Under the pieces are notes generated by a model. The model worked only from the letters and a program-made list of their open reading frames with translations. It was not told where the DNA came from and ran no database searches. This document shows, piece by piece, positions 1 to 11,518 of a stretch of 64,000 nucleotides of DNA; positions within the stretch are counted from its first letter, which is position 1; every line of letters starts with the position of its first letter. Both the position numbers and the translations under genes were made by a program. The DNA is from Psilocybe azurescens (taxonomy: Eukaryota > Basidiomycota > Agaricomycetes > Agaricales > Agrocybaceae), in the NCBI GenBank assembly GCA_023853785.1, contig JAJIRX010000670.1, positions 27,159 through 91,158 on the forward strand. The letters are read 5' to 3'.

Positions 1-1586
1 TATTGCGACTTGCACTGAAAGGATCACAATATATCAGCCATCTGCTTCGGCAATCCATAACAGGAACAAGACATACCTTGCCAAGGCAGTCTGAAAGACC
101 AGTCTCAAGAACCTCCTTGATCTCAGTTGTAGTCGCGGTAGCGGTAGCGGTGGCTGTCGATACCCAGGTGACTGTGTTGAAGTAAGTCCTGTCCATAACC
201 TGGGTAGATGTGATGGTGTTCACAACCGTTTGGGTCTAATCATTGTATTTTTGTCAGTTATAGCTTGACAGCTCTGATGAGGCTGAAACGCACGTTATCG
301 ATGGTCTGTGTCTCCTTCCACACTGATGTGACGGTTGTGGGCTGGACGTAGGTGCTAACTTGGGTAACGGTGACTCTATCGGTCATGGTCTCCGTCATGG
401 TGGCAGTTTGGATAGAGGTAACGGCCGAAGTAACAGTAGCAGTCAGTGTCTCCTCAACAGTCTGGGTCTATAATTCATAATTTGGTCAAAATGGAATTCA
501 TCAAACGTTAGTGCCCCACTCACGTTATCAATGACGTGCGTCGAGACCCAAACCTTGGTGTAGGTGGTGGGCTGAATGATAGTACTGAGTTCAGTGCGGG
601 TGACGAAGTCGGTCATCGTCTCCTTGACAGTCTCGGTAGCAGTGTCAGTCTCGGTAGCAGTCTGGGTGTAGATGTTGGTCTGCGTCTTGGTCTCAGTGGC
701 AGTCATGAAGTGCTCGACGGTCATGGTGTTGTCGATGATCTCGGTCGAAATCCAGACCCGGGTAGTTGGCACAACTTCCACAGAGGTAACGACTTGAGTT
801 TGAGTAACACTTTGAATATCGGTCATGACCTGAGTAACAGTCTCGTGCATGGTGATGGTGGTGGGGACAGAGTTGGGTGGAGAGCTTTGAAACGATTTAA
901 TTCAATGTTATCTTCCAACGTAAGATAGGGCTTGAGCTCACCTCAGTCTTTGTAGCAGTTTCTGTACAAGTGGTTGTAGACACAGATGTAGAGGTCACTG
1001 TTACTGTCTCAACGCTGTTGTAGTTGTATCCCTCATTGCCATAATTGTAACCACTACCGTAGTAACTTCCACAGTTGCTGGAAAAAAGGGGGGAAGTAAG
1101 CGAATGAAATTTACGGAAATACCTCAAAATCTCACTTGTTTTCTATGTTGATGATTGTAGTAGCGTAACATTCATCAATTTGTTGCGTGTACTGGCAAAA
1201 ATCCCCTCAGTATTTCATTTAACGTATAAAAATGACAACTACTCACCCAAGACTCTCGTTTGCAGGACCCATCCGACGCCTTCGAGTAGCCATAACCACA
1301 TTGGAGAGTTTTATATCCTCCGTCTTGATACGAAGAATAGGGCATGTACTGATAGAAATCGATGGAGCTTGCAGGAGCTTGTGTCTGAACAGATGGCTCA
1401 GCTCCGCCGTACCCTCCGCCGTACCCTCCAGCAGGGGTGGGTGCCGGTGTGATAATGGAAACCGAAGCTCCTGAGGAGCTGGACGCGGAAGGAGAAAACG
1501 TCGACGGAAACCATGGAAATCCCCACCACGCTGATTTGAGCCACAGCGGCGCTCACAAGAGAAAAACCGAAAGCAATCGACTTCAT
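1..1586 (-). CDS. Secreted threonine-rich repeat protein, 3' end beyond window
   Basis: The ATG at 1586 opens a signal peptide (MKSIAFGFSLVSAAVAQ). A Ser/Gly/Tyr-rich segment follows, then Thr/Val-rich repeats. Exons I can trace on the minus strand are about 1586-1247, 1191-1136, 1077-942, 841-524, 467-294, 235-77 and 14 to the edge, with GTGAGT, GTGCGT or GTATGT donors. Repeat exons end in VIDN or TIDN and the next begins TQTV, so introns sit on repeat borders. Repeats carry TET, TQT and VWxST motifs, as in fungal cell-surface adhesin-like or mucin-like proteins; a wall or extracellular location is inferred. The signal peptide and the following WFPSTFSPSA frame differ by one base near 1535-1537: dropping one base of that triplet gives AQSAWWGFPWFPS and restores the frame. 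No family was recognised with certainty. Confidence 0.75.
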
Positions 1587-2120
1587 GATGACTTAAAAGA
1601 AAGTGGGCTGCAAAGATGCAAAAAAAGAATACGGTGTTGTAGCGAGTATGAAGCGATCTACGCTGGCGTTGACACTGTCTTGCAGTTGCGGTATGCGAAA
1701 CGGCGCTACGAGCAACTGAATCTATATGAGCATACGCCTGATTGGGCCATGAGTATCCCTGAGAGCGACTTACCGCGTTCAAAAGAAAAGAACGAAAAAA
1801 AAAGGAAGAGGAAGAAGAAACGAAGAGGAAGGAGGGTGGAAAGAGATGGAATAAGCCAAGGAGGTATTTGAATGGGATCATAACTGGCTGTCACCACTCT
1901 CACACACCCCAACATCGCAACCATTGGCATGCTCATCAAGTTCCTCATCAACAAGTACGGCCATCCGGAGGAAACCCAAGGAGATCTCGGTCGTGATTGA
2001 TGGTGCAGGAATCCCAAGCTTAAATCAATCACACTCCGATTGGTACATACAATCCTACTATATATATATACGCTTACTAAAGATTTCGACAATTGACCCC
2101 TCGAATTCATCACCCAATCA
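1587..2120 (-). promoter_or_regulatory. Upstream region of the secreted repeat gene, with pyrimidine tract
   Basis: This gap lies between the repeat gene's start (1586) and the carrier gene's stop (2121), both on the minus strand. At about 1781-1843 the plus strand is nearly pure purine, so the minus strand has a CT-rich tract 200-250 bases upstream of the ATG, a common feature of fungal promoters. Long ORFs on both strands here are by-products of that skew. No other gene is seen. Confidence 0.4.
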
Positions 2121-5100
2121 TCATGAGGACAGCCTTGGATTGGACAGAGATAGAGGCTTTCCGGAAAATGCTGCTGCCCGATGTCCAAAGTCCCCATGAA
2201 CGTCCAACAGAATCTTGAGTGCGTTCCTTGCCCGAACTTTAGACATTTCGTCAGGACGAGCCGTAAGAGCAGTCTCCATCTTGATAGGCTTATCTGCCCA
2301 GGGATACTGTAAAGGCCCAGTCAGAAGAGTAGTCGCTGCCAAGATCGAACGGCACTTACGGGTAGCTAAGAAGCGGCGAATGGAAATGCTTGTTCATCAT
2401 TTGTGACCAAAAGAAAATGTATAAATAGAACACTTACAACGTCCTTCAATGTTTCATAGGCTGCAGATGGACCTCATAAGTAACGTGCACGGAGGGAAGA
2501 AAAAAAAACAAGGCATCTCACCAAGAAGCGTGAATCCGAACTGTGGGCTACTGCGGATTACTCGAGCGGGGCCACCCTTGAATAAGGCTCGGAATCCTTC
2601 TTCACGATCTAAATCAATGCACAAATCAATGCCTGGCTTGATTGTGACAACATTATGGAGATACGCACAGATCTTCACGAAAGCATCACGGAGACCTGAG
2701 TAATTAGTTTGGCCTTTCCTTGCTTCGACCTGCAATCTGGTCTTCACAACATCTAGAAGGATTCGGAACGATGAGATCACGGATGAGGCAGTTATGAAGG
2801 CAACGCAAAATCTGACCTGCCGGTGTAGTAAGATATGCCGCAGGCATGCCACTGACAGCATCACCAAAATATCAGACACCTGTCATGGAGCAAAATATAA
2901 AAAGACATACGCTATGCCAGCTGCCGCAAGCGTTTCCAAAAATGACAGACGTTTGTCGTTGTACCCCTCCTGGAAAATGTCTTTCTTCAAGTGCGAATAT
3001 GCGGTGAAATAAATAGCGGAGAAGGGAATATCACGAAGCAAGCATGCAGTGGATCCCTTGTACAATCCAAGTATTCCAAGTTGACGGATGATGTGAACAG
3101 CACCCTTCGGGACGGCACCTTCAACTTTCGCCGCCTCGCCTTGTACTTGCAAGCGGATTTTGCTGTGAATAGAGGATCAATCAATGATTTCATCACAAAA
3201 GTGAAGTGATCCGTACACAATCTCTAAAGGATTCGTGAACACCTGTACAGTGTCAGATGCCAAACATGGAAACCTTAAAACCTGGACCCACGTACCACTT
3301 GTGAGCCTCCTGCCAGACCTCCTGCCATGAGCTCCCAGCCAAGTGCAATGCGTCCTGTTTCAGGGTCCATAGCACGAGATCGGACCAGATCATTGACAGT
3401 CAACTTGATTGCTTTTTCAGGAGCAACACCCTAAAATGTATCATATCAAATAGACGCCGTAGATCACAAAAGCTGGTACTCACAACAAGTTGAGGACCGA
3501 GGCCACGATAGAATCCTACAAAGCCTTCGTTACGGAAGATTTTTTTCGCGCAATCAATGCTGTTCTTGTACAACAACTGGCCGACCACTGTAGATCGTTG
3601 ATTTTGCATTCTATTGATAGATGAGGATTATTGAGGAGAAATGTGATTGAAGGCTAACCTTGTCTATGAGAGGTAATTAAATGTCACTGCCACAAACGTG
3701 CATAGATAAATGGAGGAAAACATACCTTGACTATAAAAAGTATCAGCCTCAAGAACTTCCTGAATGATATGACAACTTACCCATATCGATAGGATACACG
3801 ATGGTTGCACCGACGGCTCCAGCAAATCCTATAAAGTTACGGTGAGTTATGAAGAATCATCTCCCATATCATTTCCCCTCACCTCCTTGAGCAAAATTGT
3901 AGCTTGAATGCAGGAAGTTCTGGACGAGAGAAACTTTGACCGGTTTCGTCTCGATAAATTCCTCATGAGGAGGTCTCCATCGTGGGTCCAAGAGTTGTGC
4001 AAAATCGATGAGAGCCAAACGTTGTGAAGCGAGTCCCCTACTAGCAAAGTGGAAGACGATGGAAGCCTCCATAGGCGTGAACAAGGAATAGCGGGAGCTA
4101 GAAGCAGCATGATTGAGGAAGTCTGCCTGGTCAATGCGGCCGTCTTTGCTTTTTGCGGTAGCCTCGCGAATTATCCTTTGCAAAGAAATGTCGATACAGA
4201 TCGCCTATAACAAGGAAGGCCGAGAAGTACCTTTCTACCATATCCATTTCTAGTTACGGTATAACCAATGATTAGCAATAATTTTGACTTCTCTCTGAAG
4301 ATCAACGTGCCTCTAATGACATTATGAAATGCGATGACTTCTGAATAAGATATACGCTGCCCGGGACTCCAAAGTGCAAAGAGTGGGCAGACGATCTATA
4401 ACTGAATCCGATAGTTTATGTCCTGCAATTTCCTTGATAAACGCTCAATTAGTACTTATATGCATAACTAGATAATGTGTACGACATACTAAAATGATCC
4501 TTTTAAACTCCTCCGGTCTAATAAATCCGTCCTGGTCGGTATCTAGGTATTTGAAGGCCTGGCGCAGCCGCTCGCCCTGCAAGCCCTTCATAAGCTGCGT
4601 AAATTCATTATCTAAAACACGATTTAAGTGATCGGAGTTTTGAAGATAAGAAAGAGTAAACGAACATCCTAACACGTGTGACCCATTCTTCTTCCCGAGG
4701 TATAGTTTGATCCAATCGCTGTCGAGTAGCCGATGAATTGACGCCCTTTAACGACATCATAGGGGTATGAGCTCACCAGTCGAAATCAAATGGTATAGCG
4801 TCCGGTCCGAGGTTGGCAGAAAAGACAGTCTTGAATTCATTGTAGTCGATATAGCCTGAGTGGTCGCTGTATGCCACGATTCAGTAGCCTGCCCATAATT
4901 TGCAATGGAAATGAACATACACGTCGAAATACTGGAATGCCATCCAGTAATCAGCGTCAGGCCGCTTCAACAGGGTCTCGAACACTGTAAAGTCATCCCA
5001 AGAAATCAAGCCACGTCGGGAAGTGTCGGCGATGCGAAAGAGTATCCCAAATTGCGCTCGGCCAATTTTCGAGAGATCCCCTGCTGGTGCAATAGCGTCG

Positions 5101-5398
5101 ATGAATCCATCTGCGTCGAGGAATCTAACATAAAGGAGAAGCAGAGAACACGCCTAGGTCAGCAATCCAGAACCTTGTCTCCTCTCTCACACCGTCAGGC
5201 TCATGTGACAGTGTAAGTTGCTCACTTTTCGCCGTTAATGACCTTTGCGTTAGTATCAAAAGTGCGCCTCCATCGCTTAATCTCGCTCTCGGGTACGGCT
5301 ACCGCGGTGCGCACCGACTGCAGAGCCGATTTGGTTATAGAGGAGGGTCCGTCCGATTCACAGTGGACAGTCGGGAATATGTGGGTCCACGAAGCCAT
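2121..5398 (-). CDS. AGC1: Calcium-regulated mitochondrial aspartate/glutamate carrier (Aralar/AGC type)
   Basis: The family exchanges aspartate for glutamate across the inner mitochondrial membrane in the malate-aspartate shuttle, controlled by N-terminal EF-hands. The ATG at 5398 gives [19 protein letters not shown]-hand sequence follows, including the loop [12 protein letters not shown] near 4500-4550. The carrier domain shows all three repeats: [33 protein letters not shown] and [18 protein letters not shown], each with the Px(D/E)xx(K/R) signature, plus FYRGLGPQL and [19 protein letters not shown]. The C-terminus has YPWADKP and ends at the stop at 2121. About a dozen short introns divide it; one at about 2605-2665 joins KIY to [12 protein letters not shown]. 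The last intron near 2310-2450 is my least certain junction. Family identity is very secure. Confidence 0.93.
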
Positions 5399-5784
5399 GA
5401 TTGCAGTGAAGGCAATAGGATATAATATAATATGAGGAGGGTATACCTATGCTGGCGTTAGGGGACCAGCAGCAGAAGGGAGAAAGACAGAGAGAAGATG
5501 AGCGGACACAACGTTGGACGGACAGCAAGTTGCAAAGTTTTTGCTGTGCGGGGTTAACGCCGGCTAATGCTTGCCCGATTAGGACCCTAAACAGCACCTT
5601 CAATGAACGGCCGAAAGCCATGCCTTACTTATGTAATTAATCCAATCACATTCCATCAAAGCAATTTTTAATTCAGGCATTTAACTGCTAGAGAACGCAA
5701 CTTCACGAGGAAGGCGGAAACTAATACAATACATCTCTTTGTTGGGAGCCACAGAGCGAACTAGGTGGAACCTGGTCTCTGCAG
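5399..5784. other. Intergenic stretch between carrier and TRM5 genes
   Basis: This 386-base gap holds the upstream region of the carrier gene and the 3' flank of TRM5. I see no further gene or repeat. Confidence 0.5.
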
Positions 5785-7508
5785 TCAGGGGGTACCCCAG
5801 TTTTTCTTCCGCTCTCTAGATTTCAAACGTGCATCAGTGATGGCCCGGAACACGGGACAGACTGTTGGACGAACCTGCCGGATGTCTTTCTCTGCCATGG
5901 CTGGGTCTAGTTCTCGAGTAAAGCAATGGCAATGCACCATTGGCATTTTGTCGTATACGCCGCTCAAATTCCGACCCTTATCGTCGATTAAAATTCCTCG
6001 GAATGCATCCAGGAACGTGAGGGCAGAATCAGGTAGATTCATCACAAAATGTGATATTTTCTGACGAGGTGGAAGGGTTGAATCAACCGGCGTCGGTGGC
6101 GAGATAGGGTGGCCTTCAGCAGCGAGCTTATGCAGTCTTTTGCGTTCCCTTTCCTCTTGTACTCTGCTTGGCTTTGGTCCAGTGTAGGCCGGGAATGGAT
6201 TATCAAACACTAAAGCAACACTTGTCCGGATGAAGTCGCGTCCGTCTTCACACGAAACGCGCACAAGGTCAGTAACCTTGTTGACAATCAGAGCGTCAGC
6301 AAACGGCGATAAGATCCAGCAACAGGCCAATTACCCGGTTATCTTGCACATTCTTCAGCAAGTATTTGGCGCTATTGGGGTTTAGATCGTTTCCAAGGAC
6401 TGCGCAACCTTTCTTCGCCGCAGGAACAGCAAAAGGGCCGACACCGGCAAATGCATCTGCAATAATTTCTTCAGGTTTGAACAATTGGACGAGTCGTTCA
6501 TGCTCGGTATGTAGCCGAGAGTTCCAGTAGACCTCAGTGAAGTCGAAAGTGAATTTGCAGTCGGCTTCGTGCTAGAAAACGGCGATGTAACACGATATCG
6601 CCTTCGACACGTCAGCAAATACGTACATGTTCAACAACATAATCTGGTCTCCCTGCAATTAACTCCATTTTAAAGAAGCGGAATTTGGTGTCGATAGAAT
6701 CCAGTTTGTTCACGACCGTGTCTCCACTCTTTTGTTTTTCTATGTTGTCTAAGTTTGCTATTCGATCTGGACCAACTGCGAAATGCTCACATCGAGGATA
6801 AGTTGACCAATGACATGTTTGTAGGGCAGGTATTCGTCGTTAAGATTTACATGGGCTGAGTGAACATCTATGAAAAGTAGAAAGGAAGAGAGTGGATGTG
6901 GCACACACCAATATGGCCTGTCATGGCGAAGCCGGTCGGAGCTCCTTCACGCAAATCTTCGGGGAGGAATACTTGAAGGCACTCCTCTGAATCGGGTCAT
7001 ACATTTTAGCTTTCGCGAATCCACGCAAAAATTACCCACCTGCTGTCCAGTAATCATAGTTGAGTTGGATCTTATAATCAACGAGACCTTTCGATTCTTT
7101 ATCCAAAAATTCTTGAGCTTGTTGTGGAATATCAGCTGGCTTGCATAAACTATCAGCTTTATTGCATCAGGAAGATGTCAGAGAAGATGTACCCTTGGTA
7201 GACATTCTCAGAAGAACAAGACGGTCGCCATCTGGTTGAGATGGATCAGACACAACTGTCCGGATTTTTGGGAGGTCCATCAGGCAACTAATTCCAAAGA
7301 AAACCAAGCTCAGTCAAAGTCAAACGCTTGAAACAATAGATATATGCACCTCTTCAGTTCATTGGCTTTCAAAAGGACACGCGTTCTCTCAGGTGGAACA
7401 CGCGCTCCGAGCACAGAAAGTGTTTTTTCGAAAAGCTTCGCGATCAAGATGATCTTTAGGACCAGTGTACGGAGGAGGCGAAGAATCGAGATATAGATGG
7501 CGAGACAT
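5785..7508 (-). CDS. TRM5: tRNA (guanine37-N1)-methyltransferase
   Basis: Trm5 transfers a methyl group from S-adenosylmethionine to N1 of G37, next to the anticodon, which prevents frameshifting; it acts in the cytoplasm and mitochondria. The ATG at 7508 gives MSRHLYLDSSPPPYTGPKDH, and the N-terminal domain is split by short introns. The catalytic domain shows the SAM-binding motif DAFAGVGPFAVPAAKKG, then NDLNPNSAKYLLKN (motif II region) and the conserved HFVMNLPDSALTFLDAF. PMVHCHCF and DIRQVRPTVCPVFRAI follow, matching the C-terminal part of the family. It ends at the stop at 5785. Order and spacing match eukaryotic Trm5, and no catalytic motif is missing. Confidence 0.94.
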
Positions 7509-7961
7509 ATTCACAGATAAGTGGTTGGTCTGCCTGGCAAAAATCTCTGCGCCAGGAGCATAAACACAATATAGTTAAGCAAGAGGTTTGCGAGAGGTTC
7601 GTCAATAGGGTGCTGGACAGTATATTACACCGGAGGCCGTAGCCAAACAAAACTTCGTTGGTGAGTTTTGTTTTGAATTCGTTTGACAGTGACTTGATCC
7701 GTTAACAACACTTCGATCCTTTCCAGTCTTTAAAAGTGCTCATCAAGTACTCATACGCCGAGTGTGAATTCACGGATGACCTGCACTGTACATCCTGGCT
7801 CGCTACTTTGTTATTCTGGACAGAAAACTTGCCACGAACGGGGGCATTGCAGCGACCGAGGGCCGGCTCTAATTGGACACATAAATCACTCGCATGTGGC
7901 CAAAAGTGTCTACTAGTAGCTTTACGGAATGGATGGCTTTTTAAGCTTACAGACAACCACT
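7509..7961. other. Intergenic stretch between TRM5 and F-box relic
   Basis: This is the divergent gap between the TRM5 start (minus) and the first F-box-like copy (plus). Short ORFs occur on both strands, but none is recognisable. Confidence 0.5.
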
Positions 7962-9265
7962 ATGGCGGCTCCCAAAAGCAAACGGCGCAAGGTTTCAACT
8001 ATAGTGCCCAAGGAAGAACCGCCTCCTTTTTTCTTCGGTCCTGCTCGTGAAAGAGCACTGGAAGACGCGTCTAATTCACAGAAAAGGCATTTTGCTTATT
8101 CCTGTCGAACGGAGATACTGACAATTTCGTGAAAATCACATTGTTTACCGACGCTCTATAAAAAGATCTTATCTTCCCCCTAAAATACCCCGCCTATGCA
8201 GATGTTCTTCACGCTCTATCCCAAGTTTGCGTTGCTTATAGAGGGGGAGTATCTATCTTTTCTTTGGGAAAAGCTGAATCTTGCCTGTGGAGTTTGGGCT
8301 TATTCAAACCTGGATGCACCCGAATCTCTGAAGTGCAAATGCGATGGTCTTCTCATTAGCCCTTTCTGGAGGCCTTATATCAGGTTGGTAAAAATCCAAA
8401 TCAATCACGTAAGAAGACTAATTTGTGACACTGCGCCTTAGAACTGGACATGTGGTACTTACGATGCACGCAGCTACAGGAAGTGCGCCTAGGTTCCGAG
8501 CATTACTGCAGTATCTTGAGAATCCGCACTCTCCACCCCTTATACACCGATCCTCAACTAAGCAAGCATCTGAGACAGGACGGTGTCGTGCTTCCTAGTA
8601 TTCCCTACTTTGGTGATGCAAGGCCATCTTTGCGTTGCTGTCCCAATGTAACCACTGTTTGGTGTGTGCATAGAGATGGGGCCAAGCTCGTCCCAGATAT
8701 CCAAAAGTACTGCAAGAAAAATAGAAGAGTTGTGTGGATTCGGGAAGGATAGAACAGTCAGCGTTCGCCAATTTCGATCGCGTATATTGGACAATCCTTA
8801 GCAGAAGCTGCACCCTATCTTCGTGTATTCGACGTATGGGATACCAAACTATGCCGTTTGTATTTTTCATTCAATAGTACACTTAACTCCGCTGAACCAG
8901 ATGGATATACTTGCAGTTATTTCTCGAACATATTTTCGAAATTCAAGAAATTATCAAAACATCTTCAACCGATGTTGATCAATCTGCAGATCTTCAGAAA
9001 TGCACTAAGGATTTTTAGATCTGATTCAACAAACCTAATGCAACAGAAATCAGATCAGAAGGCCCTTCTTCAGAAGTGCGTCAAGGACTTCAGGACAAAA
9101 TTCGAAAACATACCCTCCTGTGCGGAAAGAAGACGCATTCGTCTGTTGCATGCATTGACCTACGGACCGGACGATGATCGCTGTTGGCATATACTTATAG
9201 GGTTGACCATGGTTAACTTGTCATATTTATGTATTATTATTGAGCTCTTGTGCGTGCCCATCTGA
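7962..9265 (+). pseudogene. Decayed F-box-like gene, tandem copy 1
   Basis: The ATG at 7962 opens MAAPKSKRRKVSTIVPKEE, parallel to MAPKNKKPKVEATVPKP in copy 2. The F-box start that reads MPVELRTEILDNF in copy 2 is here broken by a frameshift and early stop near 8110-8132. Later blocks still align: EYLSFLWEKLNLACG, LKCKCDGLLISPFWRPYIR, an intron at about 8380-8442, CCPNVTTVWCVHRDG, and KCVKDFRTKFENIPSCAERRRIRLLHAL. Several frame changes and stops lie between them. F-box proteins normally recruit substrates to SCF ubiquitin ligases. This copy cannot encode a full protein as written. Confidence 0.75.
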
Positions 9266-9465
9266 AATTATACTTTCTGTCTTACATTGCATTCCGAAGG
9301 TTCTTCAAGGTTCAAACTTGGTTCAAACTGCGAAGATTTTACTCAGAAATGCTCAGAAATTAGAATTGACCTAAACCCGTGACCGTTAATCGGGCTTCGA
9401 AGATGGTCACGCGTACGGGGTGGATGCCATAGAGCCAGATCTTGACCAAATCCAACACGACTTCC

Positions 9466-10955
9466 ATGGCCCCCAAAAACAAAAAACCTAAGGTTGAGGC
9501 TACTGTACCCAAACCGGCCGCATTCACTCTCGATCTCGCTCGTGAAGGCGCTCTCGAAATTGCATCGAACTCAGAAAAAGGCATCCTGGCTATGCCCGTC
9601 GAGTTACGAACTGAAATCCTTGACAATTTCTTAAAAATCACCTTATTCACAGAAACTACACATGATGACCCCGTCCTTCCCGAAAAATATCTTGCTCGCA
9701 CGGATGCTCTTCGAGCGCTGTCTCAAGTCTGTGTTGCCTATAGAAGGGAATTCTTACCCTTTCTTTGGGAGAAGCTCAACATTTGCTGCGATGCTCGAGA
9801 TTCTGCAGTCGATGTATCCGTGTTGTTTCATATAAATATCGGGAAGGCTCTGGAACGGAAATGCGACGGTCTTATTGTCAGCCCCCATTTACAACCGTAT
9901 ATTCGGTCAGCCGCTTTTTGCGAGTTAACTATTATATAAGGGACTGAGATTTTTATGCATCACTTCAGAACAGCAAATGTTGTACTCACGCGATATAAAG
10001 CGATAAACACCATTCCTAAATTTCGGACGCTACTGAAGTCTCTGGAGAATCTGCACACCCTCTATCTCTTGCACACCCATACTCAACTGGGCAAATACCT
10101 GAAACAGACATTCGAGGACGGTGTCATTTTCCTAGTATCCGCACTTTGGCAATACAGAGCTACTGTCATCATATTTTGCGATGCTGTCCCAATGTAACCT
10201 CCCTGTGGTGTGTGCGGGACGACGGGAAAAAACTCTTATCGACCATCCAGAAATATTGCAAGAAAATAGAGGAAATACGTGGTTTTGGAGGGGATGAAAA
10301 ATTTATCATCGGTGTGTGGCATTCGCCCAAACCACTGTTCTAGCTATACTGATGGGTTCGATTCAAGCCTTAGCCAAAGCTGTACCCAATCTACGCATAT
10401 TCGAGGTTTGGGACACGGACTATGTTGTATGTCTTTTAATTTTCTTCAGAGTGCTACTAACTTTGTGCTATAAACATTTTAGTCGTTTCTCAAACATCTT
10501 CCGTCCTTCAAAAACTTCAAACCCTCATCATCAAAACGAGTCACACTCATGTTAATAAAAATATAGATCTTGAAGAGTATACCACCAGCCAACTGCTACA
10601 GCTAGCCACTGCCAGGAATCTAACTGGTGCCAATGAGCGTTCACTTGCCAAAAAGTGCATCAAGGATTTTAAAATTCGATTTGAGAGTCTACCGCCCGCT
10701 GCAGAAAGGAGGCGCATACGTTTAATGCACGCATTTGTGGATAAGCCAACTAGAGGCTGGGATTATGATCAAGATCAACACGTCCAATTTATGATGCTGA
10801 TCGCTGCTCGGGAAAATACCTGGAAGTCAACCTCGATTAATTTGACCGCCACCGGGTTTACTTTGGACAGGACTTTTCATCTTGTTCCATTTCACTTCTT
10901 TCTCCCCCTTCTTTGTGCATTTGTGCACGCTGTGACTGGCCGTCTCCTGAGATAG
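9466..10955 (+). pseudogene. F-box-like gene, tandem copy 2, frameshifted
   Basis: The ATG at 9466 gives a 147-residue open exon with an F-box-like start (MPVELRTEILDNFLKI), then SQVCVAYRREFLPFLWEKL and ALERKCDGLIVSPHLQPYIR. After an intron (about 9909-9966) the frame breaks twice relative to copy 1: near 10127-10130, a T run one base short of the copy 1 alignment, and near 10322-10323. Beyond these it reads CCPNVTSLWCVRDDGKKL, VPNLRIFEVWDTDY and KCIKDFKIRFESLPPAAERRRIRL, ending at 10955. Both breaks are single-base. The gene may be intact in the organism and damaged only in the assembly, or may be a young pseudogene. LRRs are likely but not demonstrable. Confidence 0.65.
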
Positions 10956-11518
10956 CTAGGCAATTTGCTTTCGCGCAACAAATTTCATCAGACCTGCTGT
11001 GTAACGGACCGAATCAGTATGTAGTACATCTTTTGCCCATTCTATTTGTCTATCACACCTGCCATTTTCCATTAATTACTTATCTACATTCTGTACATAC
11101 AACCCAAGTTTAAATCCTCCCTGGATTCTATTTTCTTGATAGGATACACAGCCTCTAGAGGAATCCTAATTTATCGGGATTCCATCCAATCACGGTGCCG
11201 GTGCCAACACACCGGTAAGTTGTAACTGCCCATCAGCTCAGCAACCACTTTCTTTCAGGCTACGGTTCGGTGCCATATTCCATGTGCTTTTGCCTCGAGG
11301 CGATTCACTCATCTTACATAGTACCTCCATCTCTTGCGGTCTTGGACGTTTAATTTCTAAATCTGGGGTCGGGGACATACATTCCCACCCGGGGTACTAC
11401 CAACAGGTTTGCATATCTCAGTCTGAATCAACCCCTAACACGTTCTCGAAGGCTTCGAATCACACTCAAGCCGACAAGCACACTGGACAATTGACTGGAA
11501 TACGCTGGATAACACAAA
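10956..11518. other. Intergenic stretch before TatD gene
   Basis: This gap lies between F-box copy 2 and the TatD-family gene, both on the plus strand, and presumably carries the TatD gene's promoter. No gene, repeat or RNA is recognised. Confidence 0.45.

Noticed and set aside
1437..1871. 144-codon plus-strand ORF ending in Lys/Arg-rich sequence
   Set aside because: It is antisense to the secreted protein exon and the pyrimidine tract, with no family features.
1243..1881. 212-codon minus-strand ORF over the repeat gene start
   Set aside because: It is out of frame with the signal peptide and the WFPSTF exon and crosses a clear splice donor. Its composition follows the CT-rich promoter tract.
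1706..2197. 163-codon minus-strand ORF past the carrier C-terminus
   Set aside because: The [14 protein letters not shown] frame fits the carrier family end better.
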